Below are positions 1 to 6,018 of a DNA stretch of 7,432 bases, in pieces. The notes beneath the pieces were generated by a model. The model was not told the origin of the DNA. It saw nothing but the letters and a program-made list of their open reading frames with translations, and searched no databases. How positions within the stretch are numbered: the stretch's first letter is position 1; the number at the start of each line of letters is the position of its first letter. The stretch comes from an uncultured Lachnospiraceae bacterium (GTDB lineage Bacteria; Bacillota; Clostridia; Lachnospirales; Lachnospiraceae), in contig CAMALD010000060.1 in assembly GCA_945836355.1 (NCBI GenBank), positions 1 to 7,432 on the forward strand. The letters run 5' to 3'. The position numbers and the translations under genes were made by a program.

Positions 1-1
1 G

Positions 2-604
2 CTCACCATCGCCATTCCTCAATTTGTTTCGCTGCTCTATGTTTCCAGACTGTTTGCGAAGAACGGTCTGATCAACGGAATGCTCATGAACTGGGGGCTG
101 ATTTCGCAGCCTTTGGAGTTCTGGACAAATCCGACTTCCGCACGAATACTCGTAATTCTTATAAATATCTGGATTGGTATTCCGTACCTGATGCTGATTG
201 CAACCGGTATTTTGATGAATATCCCGCAGGATTTATATGAATCTTCAAAAATAGACGGAGCAAATGTGTTCCAGCAGTATACCAAGATAACCTTGCCTTA
301 TATGCTGTTTGTAACGGGTCCGTATCTGCTGACCAGCTTTATCAGTAATATCAACAACTTTAACGTCATTTACCTGTTAACCTACGGGCAGGCGGTGGAT
401 AATCCGGCGCTGGCAATCGGAGGTCAGGGCGCTACGGATGTCGACCTTCTGGTTACATGGCTCTTTAAGATTACAACAGGTGCAACCAGTAACTATAAAC
501 TGGCAGCGGTTATTGCTATTATGATATTTGTTGTCGTAGCGGCATTGTCATTGATTGTGTATAATGTGATGCCATCCACAAAGAATGAGGAGGATTTTCA
601 ATGA
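2..604 (+). CDS. malF: MalF-type maltose/maltodextrin ABC transporter permease, 3' part
   Basis: Inner-membrane permease subunit of a carbohydrate ABC importer, forming the channel with MalG. The gene enters from the left edge; the frame is open from base 2 and 200 residues are visible (about half or less of a full MalF). The visible part has hydrophobic membrane segments at about 48-70, 100-120 and 166-188. The cytoplasmic EAA loop, which contacts the ATPase, is at about 80-99: E80, then S-S in place of the usual A-A, G86 and L98-P99. The stretch NNFNVIYLLTYGQ (118-130) followed by GATDVDLLVTW is typical of MalF rather than of generic sugar permeases. The stop overlaps the malG start as ATGA, so the two are translationally coupled. 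Substrate is inferred from family resemblance; another alpha- or beta-oligosaccharide is possible. Confidence 0.88.
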   Translation, partial: LTIAIPQFVSLLYVSRLFAKNGLINGMLMNWGLISQPLEFWTNPTSARILVILINIWIGIPYLMLIATGILMNIPQDLYESSKIDGANVFQQYTKITLPYMLFVTGPYLLTSFISNINNFNVIYLLTYGQAVDNPALAIGGQGATDVDLLVTWLFKITTGATSNYKLAAVIAIMIFVVVAALSLIVYNVMPSTKNEEDFQ

Positions 605-1482
605 GTACAGATGGGAATACTTCCAAAAGGCATTTGGGCTTAAGAGCAAAGACCAGACTGGGAAACGGTATCATTTATGCCATTTTAGTAGTGATGGCAG
701 TAGTCTGGCTGATTCCGTTCGTGTGTATCCTTTTTGAGTCCTTCCGTGTGGAATCGACCATGCAGGTGGGCTATGTCATTCCGAAGAAGTGGGGACTGGA
801 CAATTATATCACTCTCATCCGGGACACGGACTTTGTGAAATGGTACACCAACACGCTGATTATCGGTATTGCCGTGGCGGTGATACAGACCCTAATTGTA
901 TTGTGCATGAGCTATACGCTCTCAAGAATGAGATTCAAGGGTAGAAAGGCATTGATGAACGTGATGCTGGTGCTGGGTATGTTCCCTGGCTTCATCACCA
1001 TCGTTGTGTTGTACAAGGTATTGAGCGGCATGGGACTGACCGGTCCGGGTGCAGTGCCGGGATTGATTCTGGTGTATGTGGCGAGCAGCGGTATGGGCTA
1101 CTATGTTGCCAAGGGTTTCTTTGATACCCTTCCAAAATCTCTGGATGAGGCAGCCAGAGTGGATGGCGCCACCAGATCACAGGTGATGTTCAAGATTATC
1201 CTGCCGATGGCAAAGCCGATTGTTATTTACACGATACTTACCGCATTCATGGCTCCGTGGGGCGACTTTATGTTTGCCAAGTACATTGCCCACAATACCA
1301 GCAGCGGTATGAACGTAGCAGTAGGTATGCAGGGACTTGTTTCCACCCCGGCCATGCTGGCGGATCACTATACGCAGTTCTGTGCGGCAGGTGTGCTGGT
1401 AGCGGTTCCGATTACGATTCTGTTCATGTTCCTTCAGAAATACTATGTGGAAGGCGTAACCGGCGGCGCTGTCAAGGGATGA
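601..1482 (+). CDS. malG: MalG-type maltose/maltodextrin ABC transporter permease
   Basis: Second membrane subunit of the same importer, complete at 293 residues, the normal size for MalG. About six membrane helices can be seen (near 21-45, 85-107, 118-138, 147-170, 205-225, 262-285). The EAA loop is canonical: E183-A-A, D188-G189-A and L201-P202, just before helix five. The C-terminal GVTGGAVKG resembles the tail of known MalG proteins, which reaches towards the MalK dimer in the E. coli structure. The ATG at 601 is preceded by GAGGAGG at 587-593, seven bases away, and overlaps the malF stop. A terminator follows directly, so this is the last gene of the operon. No ATPase gene is visible; in many Firmicutes a shared ATPase (MsmX type) encoded elsewhere serves such importers, which is an inference here. 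Confidence 0.92.
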   Translation: MSTDGNTSKRHLGLRAKTRLGNGIIYAILVVMAVVWLIPFVCILFESFRVESTMQVGYVIPKKWGLDNYITLIRDTDFVKWYTNTLIIGIAVAVIQTLIVLCMSYTLSRMRFKGRKALMNVMLVLGMFPGFITIVVLYKVLSGMGLTGPGAVPGLILVYVASSGMGYYVAKGFFDTLPKSLDEAARVDGATRSQVMFKIILPMAKPIVIYTILTAFMAPWGDFMFAKYIAHNTSSGMNVAVGMQGLVSTPAMLADHYTQFCAAGVLVAVPITILFMFLQKYYVEGVTGGAVKG

Positions 1483-1493
1483 TTTGTTGAAAT

Positions 1494-1539
1494 AAACGAC
1501 ACAAAGCAGAGAAAAAATCTGTTTTTGTGTCGTTTTTTT
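1494..1539 (+). terminator. Intrinsic terminator after malG
   Basis: AAACGACACAAA at 1494-1505 pairs perfectly with TTTGTGTCGTTT at 1524-1535. Inside it CAGA (1507-1510) pairs with TCTG (1518-1521) around an A-rich loop. Seven T residues (1533-1539) end the structure. It starts 12 bases after the malG stop and separates the transporter operon from the uracil permease gene. Confidence 0.93.
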
Positions 1540-1546
1540 GTGAGAA

Positions 1547-1564
1547 AAAGGTTTACAAACCTTT
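1547..1564. promoter_or_regulatory. 18-bp palindrome over the -35 box, possible operator
   Basis: AAAGGTTT (1547-1554) and AAACCTTT (1557-1564) are perfect inverted arms around AC. The -35 box lies inside it, so a bound dimer would block RNA polymerase. No specific regulator is recognised. Confidence 0.4.
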
Positions 1565-1580
1565 CTGCCTGTGTTACCAT
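1552..1580 (+). promoter_or_regulatory. Putative sigma-A promoter of the uracil permease gene
   Basis: A -35 box TTTACA (1552-1557, five of six to consensus) is followed after 17 bases by TACCAT (1575-1580, four of six). The -10 box carries the extended TGn element (TG at 1572-1573). Transcription would start near 1587, leaving an untranslated leader of about 60 bases, too short for a purine riboswitch. It lies just after the malG terminator, which fits an independent transcription unit. Confidence 0.55.
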
Positions 1581-1646
1581 TTTTAGAGGATTAAGCTGGT
1601 GCTAAACGGCGAAAAAACTGCAAATAATATAATACGGAGGGGTTTT

Positions 1647-3011
1647 ATGAAGCTGATTTATCAGGTTGAAGACAAACCGAAATTTGGAGCAACAGTAGTA
1701 TTTGCGATACAGCAGCTCCTTGCAATCATGGCAGCCACGCTTGCCGTGCCGATGATTATCGGAAATGGCATGAGCTCTGCTGCGGCACTGTTTGGTGCAG
1801 GTATTGGTACCCTTGTTTACATTCTTTTCACACAGAAGAAGAGTCCGGTATTCATCGGTTCCTCTTTTGCATTTATCGGCCCGATGTTTGCGGCCTTTGC
1901 AGGCGGTGTATCGATGAGCCTGGGCTATCTGGGCATGATTATCGGTGCCGCTTTCGCAGGTCTTGTATATGTGATTATCGCGGTTATTGTTAAGCTGGTT
2001 GGCGTTGAATGGATCAATAAGCTGATGCCGGTCGTTGTCATCGGTCCGACCGTAGCAATCATCGGTCTTTCACTGGCAGGAAACGCAGTTGGCGATTTAA
2101 CGTCCGGCGGTGTCAAGGTGGATAATGCTTCGGTGGCACATCCGCTCGTTGCAGTGCTGTGCGGTCTGGTAACCCTTGCAGTGACCATGCTCTGCTCCTC
2201 CTACGGCAAGAGAACGGCGAAGCTGATTCCGTTTATCATCGGTATCCTTGCAGGCTATTTCGTAGCACTGATCTTCACCCTGATCGGTAACGCGGCAGAT
2301 GTGGACGCGCTGAAGGTTCTCAGCTTTGATGCCTTCAAGGCACTCACCGCAGACGGTGTCAGCCTCAAGACCTTTGTCTCGGTGCCGGATTTCACCTTTA
2401 TGACCGCAAAGGACGGTCTGGGCGAGCTGAACGGTTCCTATGTTACTTCCATTGCGGTAGCTTATGTACCGGTAGCCTTTGTTGTGTTTGCAGAGCATCT
2501 TGCAGACCACAAGAACATTTCCACGATTATTGAGAGAGATCTCCTGAAAGAGCCGGGACTTCACAGAACCCTGCTCGGTGACGGTGTAGGCTCCATCGTG
2601 GGTGCGTTTTTCGGCGGCTGTCCGAACACCACATACGGTGAGTCCGTAGGCTGTGTGGCAATCACAAGAAACGCTTCTATTTATACCATTATTACGGCTG
2701 CTATCGGAGCAATCCTGATTTCCTTCCTTTCTCCGTTTATTGCATTCGTAAATTCCATCCCGCCTTGTGTAATGGGTGGCGTGTGCATGGCTTTGTACGG
2801 ATTTATTGCGGTATCCGGTCTTAAGATGATTCAGCAGGTAGACTTAAACAAGAATAAAAATCTCTTTGTTGTATCCGTAATTTTGATTGCCGGCATCGGC
2901 GGTCTTGAGCTTACCTTCGGACAGGTTACCATCAGAACCGTTGCAACGGCGTTGATTCTCGGTATCCTTGCAAATCTCATGCTTAAAAATGAGCCTGATA
3001 CGGAAGAATAA
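1647..3011 (+). CDS. uraA: Uracil permease (NCS2/NAT family)
   Basis: Membrane symporter that imports uracil (or a related base) with protons for pyrimidine salvage. The ATG at 1647 is chosen because GGAGG (1636-1640) lies six bases upstream; this gives 454 residues. A GTG at 1599 in the same frame has no such site. Family signatures are present in order: QQLLAIMAATLAVP near 22-35, GSSFAFIGPM (71-80), AEHLADHK (282-289), PGLHR (303-307), GGCPNTTYGES (323-333) and PPCVMGG (372-378). By comparison with E. coli UraA, E283 and E332 match the substrate-binding glutamates E241 and E290, and Y330 matches Y288. The position of UraA H245 is D287, as I recall for Bacillus PyrP. This set favours uracil over xanthine. 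It appears to be transcribed alone. Confidence 0.9.
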   Translation: MKLIYQVEDKPKFGATVVFAIQQLLAIMAATLAVPMIIGNGMSSAAALFGAGIGTLVYILFTQKKSPVFIGSSFAFIGPMFAAFAGGVSMSLGYLGMIIGAAFAGLVYVIIAVIVKLVGVEWINKLMPVVVIGPTVAIIGLSLAGNAVGDLTSGGVKVDNASVAHPLVAVLCGLVTLAVTMLCSSYGKRTAKLIPFIIGILAGYFVALIFTLIGNAADVDALKVLSFDAFKALTADGVSLKTFVSVPDFTFMTAKDGLGELNGSYVTSIAVAYVPVAFVVFAEHLADHKNISTIIERDLLKEPGLHRTLLGDGVGSIVGAFFGGCPNTTYGESVGCVAITRNASIYTIITAAIGAILISFLSPFIAFVNSIPPCVMGGVCMALYGFIAVSGLKMIQQVDLNKNKNLFVVSVILIAGIGGLELTFGQVTIRTVATALILGILANLMLKNEPDTEE

Positions 3012-3040
3012 TAAGCAGAATGGAATAAAAACGGTGTTTC

Positions 3041-3055
3041 GCAGGGATTCCCTGC
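3041..3055 (+). repeat. Small hairpin in the uraA 3' region
   Basis: GCAGGG (3041-3046) pairs with CCCTGC (3050-3055) around ATT. It begins 29 bases after the permease stop and has no T tract, so it is not an intrinsic terminator by itself. Its core GGATTCC recurs in the next hairpin at 3074-3080. Confidence 0.6.
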
Positions 3056-3061
3056 TATCAG

Positions 3062-3092
3062 AGGCAGCCTTCTGGATTCCGGAGGGCTGTCT
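3062..3092 (+). repeat. 14-bp hairpin with G-U pairs, uraA 3' region
   Basis: Bases 3062-3075 pair with 3079-3092 around an ATT loop, without a gap. Three pairs are G-U wobbles in plus-strand RNA (3064/3090, 3070/3084, 3073/3081); in minus-strand RNA these would be C-A mismatches. It is therefore best read as a structure of the permease mRNA 3' end. No T run follows. Confidence 0.65.
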
Positions 3093-3094
3093 GT

Positions 3095-3127
3095 CATTAT
3101 AGGAAATTGTGACAATTTCCTATAATG
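3095..3127. repeat. 33-bp near-perfect palindrome
   Basis: CATTATAGGAAATTGT (3095-3110) and its exact complement ACAATTTCCTATAATG (3112-3127) flank a single G. There are no mismatches in 16 bp. An A run (3128-3133) follows on the plus strand, so there is no T tract on either exit side and it does not look like an intrinsic terminator. It could be a dispersed intergenic repeat, a cruciform or a protein site. Confidence 0.8.
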
Positions 3128-3139
3128 AAAAAAGCGCTC

Positions 3140-3199
3140 CGCTGAGGATGCGCACTCGCGCGTAAGGTGTTAAGTTGCTAAAGCAACGCGCGCTCAGCG
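3140..3199. repeat. Composite stem with two one-sided bulges
   Basis: The right strand 3182-3199 is continuous and pairs with three separate left blocks: CGCTGAG (3140-3146) with CTCAGCG (3193-3199), CGCGCG (3157-3162) with CGCGCG (3187-3192), and TTGCT (3175-3179) with AGCAA (3182-3186) around AA. The left blocks are separated by unpaired stretches of 10 and 12 bases. It contains GGATGCGCAC-TCGCGC, a module found again near 5806. No ORF is supported here. Confidence 0.6.
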
Positions 3200-3227
3200 C
3201 AAAGAATCTTGCAAGTGAGATTCTTTG
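3200..3227. repeat. 10-bp inverted repeat before the DUF1846 gene
   Basis: CAAAGAATCT (3200-3209) pairs exactly with AGATTCTTTG (3218-3227) around an eight-base loop. It sits about 95 bases upstream of the DUF1846 start, immediately before a TATACT hexamer (3236-3241) that might be a -10 box, though no good -35 box is placed with it. The role is unknown; it completes a run of five inverted repeats between 3041 and 3227. Confidence 0.6.
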
Positions 3228-3322
3228 TTCTTGTATATACTTGAATTTTCTGTCCGGGGAAATTCATGGCATAACCGGGAATAAAAAAATGAATCGATAC
3301 GAAATTGTGGAGGAAGACAGAA

Positions 3323-4801
3323 ATGAAAATAGGTTTCGATAATCAAAAGTATCTGAAAATGCAATCGGAGCATATCAGGGAGCGTGTCGGCAAGTTCGAT
3401 AACAAGCTTTATCTGGAGTTTGGCGGCAAGCTGTTTGACGACTTTCATGCATCCAGAGTGCTTCCGGGATTTCAGCCGGACAGCAAGCTAAAGCTTCTGC
3501 TGGAATTGAAGGATCAGGCAGAGCTTGTGATTGTCATCAGTGCGGCGGATATTGAGAAGAACAAGGTGCGTTCGGATCTCGGCATCAGCTATGATTCGGA
3601 TGTACTCCGCCTGATTGACGTATTCCGCGGGCTCGGCTTGTACGTGGGCAGTGTTGTGGTGACACAGTACCAAGGTCAGAGCAGTGCAGATACCTTCCAG
3701 ACGAGACTGCAGAATCTGGGCATCAAGGTCTACCGTCATTACCTGATTCCGGGATATCCGAACAATATTCCGTTAATCTTAAGTGATGAGGGATACGGCA
3801 AAAACGATTATATCGAGACCACCAGACCGCTTGTGGTAATCACCGCACCGGGACCTGGCAGCGGAAAGATGGCAACCTGTCTTTCGCAGCTCTATCATGA
3901 GCACAATCGCGGTGTCAACGCCGGTTATGCGAAGTTTGAGACCTTCCCGATCTGGAATCTTCCGCTTCGTCACCCGGTAAATCAGGCGTACGAAGCGGCT
4001 ACCGCAGACCTGAACGACGTGAACATGATTGACCCGTTCCATCTGGAGGCGTATGGCAAGACAACGGTAAACTATAACCGCGATGTGGAGATTTTTCCGG
4101 TGCTGCAGACCATCTTTAACCGGATATTCGGCGAGAGTCCGTACAAGTCACCGACGGATATGGGGGTTAATATGGCAGGCAACTGCATCTGTGATGATGA
4201 GGTATGTCAGGAAGCATCCCGGCAGGAAATTATCCGCCGCTATTATCAGGGAATGCTGGGACTTCTGCAGGGCACCGCGACCAATGAAGAGGTGTATAAG
4301 CTGGAGCTTCTGATGAATCAGGCAGGCGTGACCACAGCTGACCGCAAGGTAGTCACAGCCGCAAATGAACGCGCAAAGAAAACCGAGGCACCTGCCGCAG
4401 CACTGGAGCTTCCGGACGGCAGAATCGTCACCGGAAAGACCAGCAAGCTTCTCGGCGCATCCGCAGCGGTACTGCTGAATGCACTGAAAGCGCTGGCGGG
4501 AATCCCGGATGAGATAGAATTGATTTCACCGAATGCGCTGGAGCCGATTCAGAGGCTCAAGATTGAGTATCTTGGCGGAAAAAATCCTCGCCTGCACACG
4601 GATGAGGTGATGATTGCACTCTCCATCAGTGCAAAGGATGATGAGAATGCGAAGCGCGCACTGGAGCAGCTTCCGCGCTTGCGAGGCTGTCAGGCGCACA
4701 CTTCCGTAATCCTCTCATCCGTAGACACTAATTCGTTCAAGCGTCTGGGTGTGCAGCTTACCTGTGAGGCTGTATATGAGTACAAAAAGCTGTATCACTG
4801 A
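3323..4801 (+). CDS. DUF1846 (UPF0371) family protein
   Basis: A full-length member (492 residues) of the DUF1846/UPF0371 family, common in Firmicutes and Actinobacteria; as far as I know its biochemical role is not established. The ATG at 3323 follows GGAGG (3309-3313) with nine bases between; the in-frame TTG at 3305 lies upstream of that site. The N-terminal part begins MKIGFDNQKYLKMQSEHI, a family hallmark. A hydrophobic strand then leads into the P-loop-like ITAPGPGSGKMAT, with GPGSGK at 177-182, suggesting phosphate or nucleotide binding. A Cys/Asp cluster lies at C288, C290, D291, D292 and C295. The C-terminal third (about 355-490) is a smaller alpha/beta region. No signal peptide or membrane segment is seen, so it is cytosolic. 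It appears monocistronic; neither flanking gene gives a functional clue. Confidence 0.9.
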   Translation: MKIGFDNQKYLKMQSEHIRERVGKFDNKLYLEFGGKLFDDFHASRVLPGFQPDSKLKLLLELKDQAELVIVISAADIEKNKVRSDLGISYDSDVLRLIDVFRGLGLYVGSVVVTQYQGQSSADTFQTRLQNLGIKVYRHYLIPGYPNNIPLILSDEGYGKNDYIETTRPLVVITAPGPGSGKMATCLSQLYHEHNRGVNAGYAKFETFPIWNLPLRHPVNQAYEAATADLNDVNMIDPFHLEAYGKTTVNYNRDVEIFPVLQTIFNRIFGESPYKSPTDMGVNMAGNCICDDEVCQEASRQEIIRRYYQGMLGLLQGTATNEEVYKLELLMNQAGVTTADRKVVTAANERAKKTEAPAAALELPDGRIVTGKTSKLLGASAAVLLNALKALAGIPDEIELISPNALEPIQRLKIEYLGGKNPRLHTDEVMIALSISAKDDENAKRALEQLPRLRGCQAHTSVILSSVDTNSFKRLGVQLTCEAVYEYKKLYH

Positions 4802-4845
4802 TTTTACAGTAGAGGCTGCTCTTTTCGGAGACAGATTTTCCCCGT

Positions 4846-5715
4846 TCAGTGAAGCATCAGCATTTTTCTAAATTCAGAGGCAGTATGACCGCTGTAGCGC
4901 TTAAAGGCATTAGAGAAATGTTCGACCGAGGAATATCCAAGCGTTAAAGCGATGGACGAAATACTCTGGTCGGTATCTCTAAGAAGGCTGCTGGCTGCGG
5001 ACATTCTTGCCTCTGTTTTCTTTTGCAGAAAGGTCTTGTGGTAGTGTAGCTGTAACAGACGCTCGGTCTGGCGCTTTCCCAGCCCCACCCGCGCTGCGAG
5101 TCCCTCCAAAGTGATATCACGGTAATCATACAAAAAGGCTTCCTCAATGATGAGGTAGGTCAGATCATTGAACGCTGTGGCGGGAGATGGCGTGCTATTT
5201 CGGGAGGTAAGGTTGGTATCCGCCTTGTATTTGCGGATCAGCTGCAGAATCACCTGCTGTAACAATGCCTGCAGCACCAGCTCGTAGCCGCTGTTTCTGG
5301 TTTCCAGCTCCGCAAAAATCTGTTTCATCAGTTCGTGATAGCTGTTGTCCCCCATGCCAAACCAGAACGGCTGCTGCAGAAAGGTATTTACCAGGGAGCC
5401 CTTGTGCGAGGAGAGTCTTCCGGACGTATTGACCTTGACGTAGATGCAGTATTCCGTCATGGGATTGTCCGGCAGGGAAATCTGTTCATGCTCCACCTCG
5501 GGACCGGTCACGAAAAGTGTGCCGGGAGTGATTTCATAGGTTTGGCCACCTGAAATCAGCCTGCCGCGGCCGTAGGAGACATAATGGATTTCGTAGCTGT
5601 TTTTGCTGTGGCTGTGCATCGGCATCGGCTTGTTCAGCTTTTCCAGACAGATGCTCAGGGTATTAAATTGTACATCCTCAATAGAAAATGATAGCTCCAG
5701 ATCTCTGTATTTCAT
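4846..5715 (-). CDS. AraC-family transcriptional regulator
   Basis: A 289-residue DNA-binding regulator of the usual AraC/XylS sensor-plus-DNA layout. The N-terminal half is a cupin sensor: the MPMHSHSKNSYEIHYV stretch (31-46) gives H34, H36 and E42 of cupin motif 1, and GTLFVTGPEVEHE (65-77) gives motif 2 with H76. It probably binds a sugar or similar small ligand. The C-terminal 95 residues hold two helix-turn-helix motifs, LEGLAARVGLGKRQTERLL (203-221) and ISSIALTLGYSSVEHFSNAF (252-271), followed by GHTASEFRK. The ATG at 5715 is chosen because AGGAG (complement of 5722-5726) lies six bases upstream; the longer frame from 5799 starts inside a hairpin. It is divergent from two dehydrogenase genes, which it most likely controls. 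The leader contains stacked hairpins. Confidence 0.92.
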   Translation of the reverse strand: MKYRDLELSFSIEDVQFNTLSICLEKLNKPMPMHSHSKNSYEIHYVSYGRGRLISGGQTYEITPGTLFVTGPEVEHEQISLPDNPMTEYCIYVKVNTSGRLSSHKGSLVNTFLQQPFWFGMGDNSYHELMKQIFAELETRNSGYELVLQALLQQVILQLIRKYKADTNLTSRNSTPSPATAFNDLTYLIIEEAFLYDYRDITLEGLAARVGLGKRQTERLLQLHYHKTFLQKKTEARMSAASSLLRDTDQSISSIALTLGYSSVEHFSNAFKRYSGHTASEFRKMLMLH

Positions 5716-5732
5716 GTGATTCTCCTTTCGAT

Positions 5733-5777
5733 GAATAGGCGCTGATATACTGCGTGCGTTTGCACGGAGTATATCAT
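5733..5777. repeat. Hairpin repeat copy 1 in the araC-type leader
   Basis: TGATATACT (5743-5751) pairs with AGTATATCA (5768-5776). After one G/G mismatch the stem continues with CGTGC (5753-5757) to GCACG (5762-5766). The unit GAATAGGCGCTGATATACTG (5733-5752) recurs with one change at 5854, making this one of two near-identical copies 121 bases apart. Confidence 0.8.
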
Positions 5778-5805
5778 GTGATTTCATCACACGATACACT
5801 CCGTG
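5763..5805 (-). repeat. 20-bp hairpin overlapping copy 1
   Basis: Bases 5763-5782 pair with 5786-5805 around a three-base loop. In plus-strand RNA two positions are A/C mismatches (5771/5797 and 5776/5792), but in minus-strand RNA the same positions are G-U wobbles. The stem is thus unbroken only in RNA reading towards the AraC-type gene. Its left arm is also the right arm of the hairpin at 5743-5776, so the two cannot form together. Confidence 0.7.
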
Positions 5806-5814
5806 GGATGCGCA

Positions 5815-5859
5815 CGATTCGGCTATGAAATTTCACTCGCGCTGCTCGTGACCGAATCG
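5815..5859. repeat. 8-bp stem with a structured loop
   Basis: CGATTCGG (5815-5822) pairs with CCGAATCG (5852-5859). Within the loop TCAC (5833-5836) can pair with GTGA (5848-5851). The block is preceded by GGATGCGCAC and contains TCGCGC, both shared with the element near 3146. Confidence 0.6.
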
Positions 5860-5899
5860 GCGCTGATATACTGTGTGCTTTTTGCACACAGTATATCAT
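5854..5899. repeat. Hairpin repeat copy 2, perfect 15-bp arms
   Basis: TGATATACTGTGTGC (5864-5878) pairs without mismatch with GCACACAGTATATCA (5884-5898) around TTTTT. It is the second copy of the unit at 5733-5777. No T tract follows the stem on either strand, so a terminator role is unlikely. Confidence 0.85.
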
Positions 5900-5950
5900 A
5901 AAAACTGCGCTAACGCGACATGGAAAATAAAAAAACGTCATGTAGCAGTC

Positions 5951-5978
5951 TTGTGAATCAGGGGGAATGCAATATAAT
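5951..5978 (+). promoter_or_regulatory. Putative sigma-A promoter of the dehydrogenase operon
   Basis: A perfect -10 box TATAAT (5973-5978) is preceded after 16 bases by TTGTGA (5951-5956, four of six to TTGACA). Transcription would start near 5985, about 35 bases before the ATG at 6019. The weak -35 box fits a promoter that needs an activator such as the divergent AraC-type protein. Confidence 0.6.
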
Positions 5979-6018
5979 AAAAGCAGTGAGAAAAAATTCA
6001 TGCAGACGGAGGGACGAT

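Noticed and set aside
1628..1633. Perfect TATAAT just before the uracil permease start
   Set aside because: Transcription from it would start at or inside the ribosome site (1636-1642), and no -35 box lies 16-18 bases upstream. It is more likely an AT-rich leader.
2097..2564. Minus-strand frame of 155 codons within the uracil permease gene
   Set aside because: Wholly antisense to a well-recognised membrane protein; no family motif and a composition typical of a shadow frame.
3041..3227. CRISPR array or tRNA cluster
   Set aside because: The repeats are inverted, different from each other and unevenly spaced, and no cloverleaf or regular direct repeats can be drawn.
4802..4845. Possible bidirectional terminator between the convergent genes
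   Set aside because: Only a 4-bp AGAG/CTCT stem before TTTT is visible near 4811-4824, too weak to call.
5716..5799. Longer N-terminus of the AraC-type regulator (28 extra residues)
   Set aside because: The extension is encoded by the hairpin repeats and has no ribosome site; the ATG at 5715 has a strong AGGAG at good spacing.
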